A program made the position numbers and the translations under genes. From Flavobacterium sp. LHD-80 (lineage in GTDB: Bacteria; Bacteroidota; Bacteroidia; Flavobacteriales; Flavobacteriaceae), in assembly GCF_030929605.1 (NCBI RefSeq), contig NZ_JAVFVS010000007.1, forward strand, positions 1-64,000: a stretch of DNA of 64,000 nt, written 5' to 3'. Each line of letters starts with the position of its first letter. Within the stretch, counting starts at the first letter, position 1. A model generated the notes under the pieces. That model was not told the origin of the DNA, searched no databases, and saw only the letters and a list, made by a program, of their open reading frames with translations. Shown piece after piece: positions 26,264 to 34,268 of this stretch.

Positions 26264-27514
26264 TTAAGATGCTTTTATTTTGAAGACTTTTTCGATCCAT
26301 TCGATGCTTTCATCTACCATGGTGTCGTCGTCTTTTAAATGATTTGCGAAATGTGTAGTGATTTTCTGGATGATTCTGTTACTGATGATTTCAGCTTGTT
26401 CTTCATTGAAATCAGCAATTTTTTTGCTTTGGAAATCCAATTCCGAAGCTTTAATCGCGTTTAGTTTTTCTTTTAAGGCGTTAATCGTTGGGGCAAATTT
26501 TCGGCCTTTCATCCAAATTACAAATTCTTCTTTGATTTCTTCAATAATTGCTTCAGCAGCCGGAATGTGTAATTTTCTGTTTTCCAAAGTTTCATCTGTC
26601 AATTGAGACAAATAATCCATGTGAATCAACGTTACGCCTTCTAATTCTTCAACATTTTCGTGAACGTTTTTCGGAATAGACAAATCCAGAATCAACAAAG
26701 GTTTTTTAAGATTTAAAATCGCTTTGTCAACTGTTGGGTTTTGCGCACCGGTTGCCACAACGACAACATCAGCTTTTTGAAGTTCTAAGTGTAATTCAGA
26801 ATAATCTTTAACAATCAGATTTAATTTTCCAGCTAATTTCTCCGCTTTGTCTTTCGTTCTGTTGATTAAAGTAATGTGTTCGTTTTTAGTATGTTTAACT
26901 AAATTCTCACACGTATTTCTTCCGATTTTTCCAGTTCCGAAAAGTAAAATATTTTTATTGCTGATGTCTTCAACATTCTTCAAAATATATTGTACCGATG
27001 CAAAAGAAACCGAAGTTGCACCCGAGCTGATCTCCGTTTCATTTTTAATTCTTTTGCTTGCCTGAATCACCGCATTCACTAATCTTTCCATGAAATTATT
27101 AGCTAATCCCATTGATTTTGAATGAACAAAACTGGTTTTGATTTGAGATATAATTTCGAAATCGCCCAGAATCTGACTATCTAATCCAGTTCCTACGCGA
27201 AATAAATGATTTATTGCTTCTTGATTTTTGTAAACGAAACCAACTCTTTGAAAAGCGTCAACAGAACCATTGCTGTTGTCGCAGATAAGTTTTATTAATT
27301 GAAATGGATGTTCAGCAAAACCGTAAATTTCGGTTCTGTTGCAAGTTGAAGTAACTAGTAAACTTTCTATTCCATCGTTTTTAGCTTGTTCCAGCAAACG
27401 CGTTTTAGCAATTGCATCCAAACTAAATTGACCTCTGACCTCAGCATCAGCTTTTTTATAACTCAGACCAACTGAGTAAAAATAAAGGTGTTTCGGTACA
27501 TTATTGTTTTCCAT
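26264..27514 (-). CDS. hemA: Glutamyl-tRNA reductase
   Basis: The 416-residue protein has the nucleophilic Cys in TSTCNRTEIY, a middle GDFEIISQIK segment, the NADPH domain (LFGTGKIGRNTCENL) and a helical dimerisation tail. It makes glutamate-1-semialdehyde from glutamyl-tRNA, the first step of the C5 heme route. A -7-like TAATTTTG on the minus strand is at 27538-27545, just before the start. It heads the hemA-C-D-E-...-F row and faces the AraC regulator gene. The next C5 enzyme, HemL, is not in the window. Confidence 0.97.
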   Translation of the reverse strand: MENNNVPKHLYFYSVGLSYKKADAEVRGQFSLDAIAKTRLLEQAKNDGIESLLVTSTCNRTEIYGFAEHPFQLIKLICDNSNGSVDAFQRVGFVYKNQEAINHLFRVGTGLDSQILGDFEIISQIKTSFVHSKSMGLANNFMERLVNAVIQASKRIKNETEISSGATSVSFASVQYILKNVEDISNKNILLFGTGKIGRNTCENLVKHTKNEHITLINRTKDKAEKLAGKLNLIVKDYSELHLELQKADVVVVATGAQNPTVDKAILNLKKPLLILDLSIPKNVHENVEELEGVTLIHMDYLSQLTDETLENRKLHIPAAEAIIEEIKEEFVIWMKGRKFAPTINALKEKLNAIKASELDFQSKKIADFNEEQAEIISNRIIQKITTHFANHLKDDDTMVDESIEWIEKVFKIKAS

Positions 27515-27740
27515 AAATTCACTTTCATAAAGTGCAACAAAATTATTGCAATAGTGTTTATAAAAGTAACGCTAAAAGTACTTTTTATATCGCTGTATGT
27601 TTTTTTGAACCTAAATAGGTGTTTTTGAGTAAAAAGGACTATTTTTGTAGCAAAATCAACTCATTTCAAGTGATTAGTTTAGAGTGATTCTAAATAACAT
27701 TCCGCATTAGTTTTGATTTTCGTTTAAAAAAAATATCGCT

Positions 27741-28613
27741 ATGAGTTCTCAAGAAGTTATAAAAATTGAAGACGACTTTACGCTGATCCGTTTTCAAAAT
27801 GATAGTTTGGAACCTTTTTCTGCACAACACGAAATAGGTACTGGTCTGATACAGTTTCACTTCGGGATAAAAGGCAATGCGAAATTCTTATTCAATCAAG
27901 GTTCTTATGCTTTAGATTTGAAGGAAGAAAAATCACTGCTTTTATACAATCCGCAGAAAGAATTACCGCTTAATTTAGAACTAGCTCCAAACTCGTGGGT
28001 GATTTCGGTAATTGTTTCGATTAAAAAATTTCACGCGTTGTTTTCTGCCGAAGCCGATTATATTACGTTTTTAAGTCCTGATAATAAGGATAAAAAGTAT
28101 TATAACGAAGGAAATATCAGTCCGTCAATGGCAATTGTTTTGAGTCAGTTGTTTCATTATAATCTTCATCCGTCTATTAAAAACCTTTATTATAAAGGAA
28201 AAGGATACGAATTATTGAGTTTGTATTTTAATAGAACTGAAGATCCAAATGCAGAACAATGTCCGTTTTTGATTGATGAAGATAATGTGCTGAAAATTCG
28301 AAAAGCAAAAGAAATTATCATCGCGAATATGGCTGAACCGCCGGGATTACAAGAATTGGCAGATGAAATTGGTTTGAATTTGAAGAAACTAAAAATGGGT
28401 TTCAAACAAATTTACGGCGACACGGTTTACGGTTTTCTTTTCGATTACAAAATGGATTTCGCTAGAAAACTATTAGATAGCGGTTCTTACAATGTAAACG
28501 AAGTTGGACTTAAAATTGGCTATAGTACTGGAAGTCATTTCATCGCGGCGTTTAAGAAAAAGTTTGCCACAACTCCAAAGAAGTATTTAATGTCGATTAA
28601 TGCGAATGTTTAA
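27741..28613 (+). CDS. AraC family transcriptional regulator
   Basis: The 290-residue protein has an N-terminal cupin-like sensing part and a C-terminal pair of helix-turn-helix motifs (ADEIGLNLKKLKMGFKQIYG at about 205-224; then VNEVGLKIGYSTGSHFIAAFKKKF and the PKKYL end). It lies between divergently read hemA and downstream hemH, so heme or iron control is a fair guess, as AraC-type regulators in iron uptake often have this size. A -7-like TATTTTTG lies at 27640-27647. The ligand is unknown. Confidence 0.92.
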   Translation: MSSQEVIKIEDDFTLIRFQNDSLEPFSAQHEIGTGLIQFHFGIKGNAKFLFNQGSYALDLKEEKSLLLYNPQKELPLNLELAPNSWVISVIVSIKKFHALFSAEADYITFLSPDNKDKKYYNEGNISPSMAIVLSQLFHYNLHPSIKNLYYKGKGYELLSLYFNRTEDPNAEQCPFLIDEDNVLKIRKAKEIIIANMAEPPGLQELADEIGLNLKKLKMGFKQIYGDTVYGFLFDYKMDFARKLLDSGSYNVNEVGLKIGYSTGSHFIAAFKKKFATTPKKYLMSINANV

Positions 28614-28645
28614 TTTTTGCCACTCCCGATAGCTATCGGGATCAC
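28614..28645. repeat. 32-bp palindrome-centred repeat, copy 1
   Basis: TTTTTGCCACTCCCGATAGC and the 12 bases after it contain the perfect palindrome CCCGATAGCTATCGGG. An exact reverse-complement copy of all 32 bases is at 39715-39746. It begins right after the AraC stop codon. The rest of the gap to hemH holds AAATCTG words and the D-type repeat. Confidence 0.95.
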
Positions 28646-28805
28646 GAATTAGCACAAATTAAAATCTGCTAAATCAGTAAAATCTGTGGGCATTATACGA
28701 ATAAATCAATTTTCGATATTCCGCAATAATTAAAAAGTAATAATTATCATATTTCTAATAAAGTACAGCGTTTACTTTTGCCGAAATTTTTAAAAACAAA
28801 TAAAA

Positions 28806-28836
28806 AGCTTAAAGCCTAGCGCTTAAAGCCTAAAGC
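28806..28836. repeat. GCTTAAAGCCTA word repeat upstream of hemH
   Basis: AGCTTAAAGCCTAGCGCTTA and following CCTAAAGC repeat the words of the 24425-24550 element in the opposite sense. It ends 10 nt before the hemH ATG and follows a -7-like TACTTTTG at 28773-28780, so it would lie in the hemH leader RNA. Confidence 0.85.
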
Positions 28837-28845
28837 AAAAAAATA

Positions 28846-29865
28846 ATGAAAGGCGTATTATTAATAAACTTAGGATCTCCAGATAGTCCAACTCCAAAAG
28901 ATGTAAAACCTTATTTAGATGAATTTTTAATGGATAAATACGTAATCGACGTTCCGTATTTATTGAGAGCATTATTAGTTCGTGGAATTATTTTAAGAAA
29001 AAGACCAGAAGAATCAGCGCACGCTTACGCGAAAATTTGGTGGGAAGAAGGTTCTCCGTTAATCGTTCTTTCTGAAAGGATGCACAAAAAAGTTCAGCCT
29101 TTGGCCAATGTTCCAGTTGAATTGGCAATGCGTTACGGATCAATGACAATCGAAAAAGGTTTGCAGAAACTACACGATCAAGGCGTTACTGAAGTTTTAC
29201 TTTTTCCGCTTTATCCGCAATATGCGATGGCTTCTACATTGACGATTTTAGTTTTGGCAGAAGAAATCCGCAAGGCGAAATTTCCTCATATGAAATTCTC
29301 TGATGTTCCGGCGTTTTACAACAAACCGGATTACATTAAAAATGTAGCTGATTCTATTAAAACACATTTACGTGATTTCGATTATGATCAATTGGTGTTT
29401 TCATATCACGGAATTCCGGAACGTCACGTTCGTAAAACCGATAAAACAAAATCGCATAAAAAATTCGTAACCAATAAAATGTGTTGCGAAGTTGGAACTC
29501 CGGAAGCGGAATTCTGTTACAGAACACATTGTTACGAAACAACGCGTTTAGTTGTAGAGCAACTTGGAATTCCGAAAGATAAATATTGCGTTACTTTTCA
29601 ATCAAGATTGGCGGGCGATAAATGGCTTGAGCCTTACACAGATGTTGAAATCGACAAAATGCCTTCAAGAGGAATCAAGAAAATTGCGGTTGTTACCCCA
29701 GCTTTTGTTACCGATTGTTTAGAAACTTTGGAAGAAATCGCCATGCGCGCCAAAGAAGATTTTGAAGCAAACGGAGGCGAAGAGTTCTTGGCAATTCCAT
29801 GTTTGAATGATGATGATGAATGGTGCCAGACGGTTTCTAACTGGATTAACGATTGGGCTAAATAG
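28846..29865 (+). CDS. hemH: Ferrochelatase
   Basis: The 339-residue protein inserts Fe2+ into protoporphyrin IX. It opens with LLINLGSPDSPTPKDVKPYL, and the catalytic His is in FSYHGIPERH. An insert at about 206-226 has four cysteines (MCCEVGT, FCYRTHC), similar in spirit to ferrochelatases that hold an iron-sulfur cluster, although these positions cannot be confirmed by eye. The C-terminal part has TPAFVTDCLETLEEI. hemJ follows 34 nt downstream. Confidence 0.96.
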   Translation: MKGVLLINLGSPDSPTPKDVKPYLDEFLMDKYVIDVPYLLRALLVRGIILRKRPEESAHAYAKIWWEEGSPLIVLSERMHKKVQPLANVPVELAMRYGSMTIEKGLQKLHDQGVTEVLLFPLYPQYAMASTLTILVLAEEIRKAKFPHMKFSDVPAFYNKPDYIKNVADSIKTHLRDFDYDQLVFSYHGIPERHVRKTDKTKSHKKFVTNKMCCEVGTPEAEFCYRTHCYETTRLVVEQLGIPKDKYCVTFQSRLAGDKWLEPYTDVEIDKMPSRGIKKIAVVTPAFVTDCLETLEEIAMRAKEDFEANGGEEFLAIPCLNDDDEWCQTVSNWINDWAK

Positions 29866-29898
29866 AAGAAAGAGGCAAGAGTAAAGAAAAAAGACTTT

Positions 29899-30447
29899 AT
29901 GGAATATTATAACTATCTGAAATCACTGCATTTAATATTTGTAATCACTTGGTTTGCGGGTTTGTTTTATATTGTGCGTTTGTTTGTGTATCAAATCGAA
30001 GCCAATGAAAAACCTTCTCCTGAAAAAGAAATTCTTCAGGCGCAATACAAAATAATGGCCTATCGTTTGTGGTACATTATTACGTGGCCTTCAGCGGTTT
30101 TGGCAAGTATTTTTGCTTTTTGGATGCTGTTTTTTACCGATGCAGGTCATATTTGGCTTTCACAGTCTTGGATGCATGTAAAATTATGTTTCGTTTTTCT
30201 TTTATATTTATATCACGGAAAATGCCATCAAATTTTTAAGCAATTACAAAACGATGAGGTAAAATATTCCAATAATTTCATGCGTTTATGGAATGAAGGC
30301 GCAACTATTATTTTATTTGCCGTTGTCTTTTTAGTAGTTTTAAAAAGTGCTATCAACTGGATTTTCGGCGTAATCGGAATTATATTGTTTTCGGTTTTAA
30401 TAATGTTGGGATTCCGGTTTTATAAGAGAATTAGAGAGAAGAAATAG
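29899..30447 (+). CDS. hemJ: Protoporphyrinogen oxidase HemJ
   Basis: The 182-residue integral membrane protein has four or five helices. It begins YYNYLKSLHLIFVITWFAG, with the conserved His and an Arg in FYIVRLFVYQIE. These are marks of HemJ, the heme-binding oxidase that converts protoporphyrinogen IX to protoporphyrin IX in bacteria without HemG or HemY. Its place directly behind hemH supports this over a generic CopD-like call. Confidence 0.93.
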   Translation: MEYYNYLKSLHLIFVITWFAGLFYIVRLFVYQIEANEKPSPEKEILQAQYKIMAYRLWYIITWPSAVLASIFAFWMLFFTDAGHIWLSQSWMHVKLCFVFLLYLYHGKCHQIFKQLQNDEVKYSNNFMRLWNEGATIILFAVVFLVVLKSAINWIFGVIGIILFSVLIMLGFRFYKRIREKK

Positions 30448-30455
30448 TTTTTTTA

Positions 30456-30517
30456 GTTTCAGGTTTCAAGTTTCAAGTTGCCAAACGCAACGTAACCTGA
30501 AACTTGAAACCTGAAAC
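30456..30517. repeat. Palindrome of GTTTCAGG / CCTGAAAC words
   Basis: The left arm (30456-30480) and right arm (30494-30517) pair over about 24 nt with one mismatch around a short loop. Its words match the heptamer array at 1-150. It lies after the hemJ stop and ends 17 nt before the kinase ATG. Confidence 0.95.
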
Positions 30518-30534
30518 AAACAAAAACAAAAAAA

Positions 30535-32007
30535 ATGCTAAACAACTTCAAAATGACAATGCTATCGCTTCGTACCAGGATTTTCCTGTCGATGATTGTA
30601 TTGATTGTTGTGGCATCTTTTTTATTGGCTTCGATTTCGATTATTCAGTTTAAAACTGAGGCTAAAGAATATCATCAAGAACGATTAGAACGCAAAGAAA
30701 ATGCGGTAAAAGAACACATCAATTATGTTCTTTCGACTACAACATATCCGTTGAAAACTCAGAATTTAGATTTAATCTTCAAAGATAAAATTCACGAATT
30801 AGCTCAGATTCACAAAATCGAAATCAATATTTATAGCCTTGATGGGAAACTTTTAAAATCCTCAAAAGAATCTTTTGCTGTAGATAAAGCGCCTCCGCCA
30901 ATTCCGGAATATATCCTGAAATTAGTGCGTTCTTCTATCGAAAAGCGTTTCGTTGATATTAAAACCATCGATGGGGTAAAAAATAGATCATCTTATAGTT
31001 TAATAAAAGACGAAAAATTCAAACCACTCGGAATTCTAAATCTTCCTTATTTAGAAGACGACGGTTATTATGACAATGAGTTAAATACTTTCCTAATTCG
31101 ATTAAGCCAGGTATATTCTTTTATGCTGATTGTCGCTTTTGGATTGGCGTATTTCCTTTCAACTTATATTACAAAATCGCTTAAAACCATTTCAGACCGT
31201 TTGGAAGAAACGAATTTGGATCAGAAAAACGAAAAAATTGTTTTAGAAGCGAATAGCAAAGAAGTCAACTTCCTTATAAAAGCCTATAATGGAATGGTCG
31301 ACAAACTCGAAACCAGTGCCATAAAACTGGCCCAAAGTGAGCGTGAAGAAGCCTGGCGCGAAATGGCGAAACAAGTTGCCCACGAAATTAAAAATCCGCT
31401 TACGCCGATGCGTTTGACCGTTCAGAGTTTTCAAAGAAAATTTGATCCAAGCGCTCCTGACGTTAAACAGAAAATGAATGATTATTCCGAAACCTTAATT
31501 CAACAGATTGATACGATGACAGCGGTGGCTTCGGCATTTTCGAACTTTGCTTCGATGCCGGCGCAACAAAACGAAACTTTAAATGTTGTTGAAGTTGTCG
31601 AATTGGCTTTGGATATTTTCAACGAAGATTATATTTCGTTTGAAAGCGACGAAGAGGAAATCATCTCAAAAATGGATCGTACTCAGTTGATTCGTGTGAT
31701 TACCAATTTGGTTAAAAATGCAACGCAAGCTATTCCGGAAAGCCAGTTTCAAAAATCAATTGTTGTTACGGTAAAAAGACGAAACAATAATGTTGAAATT
31801 GCCGTAAAGGACAACGGAATAGGAATCCAAAAACAAGATATTGGCCGAATTTTCGAACCAAAATTTACCACTAAAACCAGTGGTATGGGACTTGGACTCG
31901 GAATTATCAAAAACATCATAGAAAATTACAAAGGAACAATTACCTTTGAATCAACATACGGAAAAGGAACTACTTTTAGAGTTTCTTTGCCTATTACAAA
32001 CTCATAA
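30535..32007 (+). CDS. Membrane sensor histidine kinase (NtrY-like)
   Basis: The 490-residue protein has two membrane helices (about 15-40 and 188-210) around a periplasmic sensor part, a HAMP region, a HisKA domain with the phospho-acceptor His283 in VAHEIKNPLTPMRL, and a HATPase domain with NLVKNATQAI (N box), DNGIGIQ and GMGLGLGI. The sequence resembles NtrY-type kinases. No response regulator lies beside it, so its partner is encoded elsewhere. The enoyl-CoA hydratase gene follows 10 nt downstream. Confidence 0.93.
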   Translation: MLNNFKMTMLSLRTRIFLSMIVLIVVASFLLASISIIQFKTEAKEYHQERLERKENAVKEHINYVLSTTTYPLKTQNLDLIFKDKIHELAQIHKIEINIYSLDGKLLKSSKESFAVDKAPPPIPEYILKLVRSSIEKRFVDIKTIDGVKNRSSYSLIKDEKFKPLGILNLPYLEDDGYYDNELNTFLIRLSQVYSFMLIVAFGLAYFLSTYITKSLKTISDRLEETNLDQKNEKIVLEANSKEVNFLIKAYNGMVDKLETSAIKLAQSEREEAWREMAKQVAHEIKNPLTPMRLTVQSFQRKFDPSAPDVKQKMNDYSETLIQQIDTMTAVASAFSNFASMPAQQNETLNVVEVVELALDIFNEDYISFESDEEEIISKMDRTQLIRVITNLVKNATQAIPESQFQKSIVVTVKRRNNNVEIAVKDNGIGIQKQDIGRIFEPKFTTKTSGMGLGLGIIKNIIENYKGTITFESTYGKGTTFRVSLPITNS

Positions 32008-32017
32008 AATCAGCGTC

Positions 32018-32800
32018 ATGAATTACGAAAATATTTTAGTTGCAATAGAGGAGAGAATTGCAACAATTACTATTAATAGACCAGCTAAATTGAATGCTTT
32101 AAATAAGGAAACAATTAGCGATTTGAGTAAAGCAATCAAATTATTAAGCAAAAATGAAGAAGTTCGTGCTATAATTTTAACCGGAAGCGGAGAAAAAGCT
32201 TTTGTTGCTGGAGCCGATATTTCAGAATTTGCAAACTATACGGTTGTTGAAGGCGCACAATTAGCGGCTGAAGGTCAAGAATTGTTATTTGATTTTATTG
32301 AAAATCTTAAAAAACCGGTTATCGCAGCCGTGAATGGTTTTGCTTTAGGCGGAGGATTAGAATTGGCAATGGCGTGCCATTTTAGGGTCGCTTCAGATAA
32401 TGCAAAAATGGGATTGCCAGAAGTAACTTTAGGATTGATTCCGGGTTATGGAGGAACACAACGTTTACCACAATTAGTTGGAAAAGGCCGTGCAATGGAA
32501 ATGATTATGACAGCGGCGATGATTTCTGCAGAAGAAGCAAAACAATATGGTTTAGTAAATCATGTTGTACCTCAAGCTGAACTTTTATCGTTTACAACTG
32601 TAATTGCTCAAAAAATAATCAAAAATGCGCCGTTTGCTATTGCAAAAGCTATAAAAGCGATCAACGCAAATTATGAAGACGGTAAAAACGGATTTGATAC
32701 CGAAATAAAATCTTTCGGAAAATGTTTCGGAACTCAGGATTTTAAAGAAGGAACAACAGCATTTTTAGAAAAACGTAAAGCCGAATTTACGGGGAAATAA
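32018..32800 (+). CDS. Enoyl-CoA hydratase/isomerase (crotonase family)
   Basis: ATG at 32018 gives 260 residues; the frame is open further upstream but overlaps the kinase. Crotonase marks are NRPAKLNALN, the oxyanion hole in AGADISEF and VNGFALGGGLELAMAC, and the catalytic glutamates in GGGLELA and LPEVTLGLIPGYGGTQ. Having both glutamates suggests a true hydratase for short-chain enoyl-CoA. The neighbour on the left is a kinase with no obvious link to fatty-acid breakdown. Confidence 0.92.
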   Translation: MNYENILVAIEERIATITINRPAKLNALNKETISDLSKAIKLLSKNEEVRAIILTGSGEKAFVAGADISEFANYTVVEGAQLAAEGQELLFDFIENLKKPVIAAVNGFALGGGLELAMACHFRVASDNAKMGLPEVTLGLIPGYGGTQRLPQLVGKGRAMEMIMTAAMISAEEAKQYGLVNHVVPQAELLSFTTVIAQKIIKNAPFAIAKAIKAINANYEDGKNGFDTEIKSFGKCFGTQDFKEGTTAFLEKRKAEFTGK

Positions 32801-32809
32801 TTTTTTTTT

Positions 32810-32900
32810 AACCGCAAAGGTCGCTAAGATTTACGCAAGGTTCGCAAAGTTTTATATTTCTTTGTGTCCTTTGCGAAAAAACTTTGCGACCTTTGCGGTT
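32810..32900. repeat. Palindromic element (AACCGCAAAGG family), copy 1
   Basis: The left arm (AACCGCAAAGGTCGC onward, from 32810) and the right arm (ending CGACCTTTGCGGTT at 32900) pair over the outer 15-20 nt, with further short repeats of TTCGCAAAG inside. Copy 2 is at 57448-57525. After it, AACCTTAGC words continue up to the next start codon. Confidence 0.93.
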
Positions 32901-32975
32901 AAATAACAATACAGAGATTCGCAAGGTAAAAACTTAGAATCTCAGTATCTCAGAACCTTAGCACCTTAAAAAAAA

Positions 32976-33374
32976 ATGTACGAACCAATATTTGCCCTTT
33001 TTTGTGAACGAGTTAAAGAAAGTATCCAAGCCGGAACTTTCGCAAAACTGACTTTGGCAAAAACAATGGGCGACACCGAAATTAAAAACATCTATTTCAG
33101 ACTAGTTCTGAATGAAGATAATACGTTCTCCATTTCATTAACTACCAGATATAAAACGGAAGAAATTGAAAGCATTCATACTCTTGATGAAGCCTTATTA
33201 GTTTTAGGAACTTATATTAAAAATCCGTTTTTGACAGCACTTTTATTTACTACAGATAACGACGTTACTTTCAAAGTAAATAAAAAGAATGCCGGAAGTA
33301 TTATTGAGCAACCGCCAACATTTAAAAATGCTTCGCCGGTTATGCTGGAGATGATTGAAAAGGGAATTGTTTAA
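32976..33374 (+). CDS. Hypothetical protein
   Basis: The 132-residue protein is soluble with mixed helix and strand (NIYFRLVLNEDNTFSISLTTRY, then ALLVLGTYIKNPFLTALLF). It has no signal peptide and no cysteines in motif spacing. I do not recognise a family. It stands between two palindromic elements with no operon partner. Confidence 0.7.
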   Translation: MYEPIFALFCERVKESIQAGTFAKLTLAKTMGDTEIKNIYFRLVLNEDNTFSISLTTRYKTEEIESIHTLDEALLVLGTYIKNPFLTALLFTTDNDVTFKVNKKNAGSIIEQPPTFKNASPVMLEMIEKGIV

Positions 33375-33390
33375 TAACCATGTTACTAGC

Positions 33391-33467
33391 TTTGTCAGGC
33401 TGAGCGGAGTCGAAGCCCCGCAAAGTGATTCAGCAAACGTGGCTTCGACTCCGCTCAGCCTGACAAA
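33391..33467. repeat. Palindromic element (TCAGGCTGAG family), copy 2
   Basis: Perfect 27-nt arms at 33391-33417 and 33441-33467. Compared with copy 1 (11617-11724) the core reads GCGGAGTC instead of GCGAAGTC, and the other arm changes to match (GACTCCGC for GACTTCGC), keeping the pairing. Confidence 0.96.
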
Positions 33468-33524
33468 TGAATAAATCTTTGTGAACCTTTGCGAAATTTT
33501 TCGCGAATCTCTGAGAAATAACCT

Positions 33525-34178
33525 CTAAACCAGCTTCACAAATAAATTAGAAGCAATTTTATTCGAAATTGACAATTCCTTGCCGTCAACATTAATTCGG
33601 ACAGATAAATCAAAAGATTCTTTAGATAGAAATTCGATTTTAGAGCCCAAAGCAATTCCTTGTTTGTCCAGATATTTCAAGAATTCTGATGAAGTATCTT
33701 TAACACCAACACAAACACCGGTTTGGTTTTCTTCTAATTCAGATAAAAGCTGTTTTTCAATTTTTATAATTCGGCCATTCGCATCTGGAATCGGATCGCC
33801 GTGTGGATCTTCCGTAGGATTTCCCAGAAAATCATCCAAACGGTTAATCAATTGTTCTGATTTGATGTGTTCCAATTGTTCGGCAATTTCATGAACTTCA
33901 TCCCAAGAAAAATTTAATTTTTCCACTAAAAACACTTCCCATAAACGATGTTTTCTAACAATCATTTTGGCAGCCAGTTTTCCGTTTTCGGTTAACGAAA
34001 CGCCTTGGTATTTTTTATAATTAACTAAATCCTTTTCCGCCAGCTTTTTAAGCATATCTGTAACCGATGATGCTTTGGTTTCCATCACTTCAGCAATAGC
34101 ATTGGTACTCACCTCGGTTTCTAAAGAAGCTGTTAGGTGATATATAGATTTTAGATAGTTTTCTTCTGAAAAAGTCAT
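33525..34178 (-). CDS. DtxR/MntR-family metal-dependent regulator
   Basis: ATG at 34178 gives 217 residues (a longer TTG-type frame exists). The N-terminal winged helix (MTFSEENYLKSIYHL, then AEVMETKASSVTDMLKKLAEK) is followed by the metal-binding dimerisation part with EHIKSEQLINRLDDFL and HGDPIP, and a C-terminal FeoA-like SH3 domain. Such regulators repress metal import when Mn2+ or Fe2+ is bound. The adjacent upstream gene is an Nramp transporter, and a matching dyad lies at 36194-36211, so MntR is the favoured role. Confidence 0.92.
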   Translation of the reverse strand: MTFSEENYLKSIYHLTASLETEVSTNAIAEVMETKASSVTDMLKKLAEKDLVNYKKYQGVSLTENGKLAAKMIVRKHRLWEVFLVEKLNFSWDEVHEIAEQLEHIKSEQLINRLDDFLGNPTEDPHGDPIPDANGRIIKIEKQLLSELEENQTGVCVGVKDTSSEFLKYLDKQGIALGSKIEFLSKESFDLSVRINVDGKELSISNKIASNLFVKLV

Positions 34179-34191
34179 TTTTTTCTTTTTT

Positions 34192-34268
34192 AGGGACAAA
34201 GATGCAAAGGGACAAAGGTTCAAAGTAGAAAATCTTTGTCCCTTTGTTACTCTGAACCTTTGAACCTT
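34192..34268. repeat. AAAGGGACAAAGG palindromic words between mntH and regulator
   Basis: GGGACAAAG and AAAGGTTCAAAG words in the left half (34192-34225) are complemented by CTTTGTCCC and AACCTTTGAACC in the right half (34234-34268). The block occupies the 90-nt gap between the transporter stop and the regulator start. Confidence 0.88.

Noticed and set aside
31946..32017. Longer start for the enoyl-CoA hydratase gene
   Set aside because: The extension lies inside the histidine kinase gene and adds residues not seen in the crotonase family; ATG at 32018 fits.
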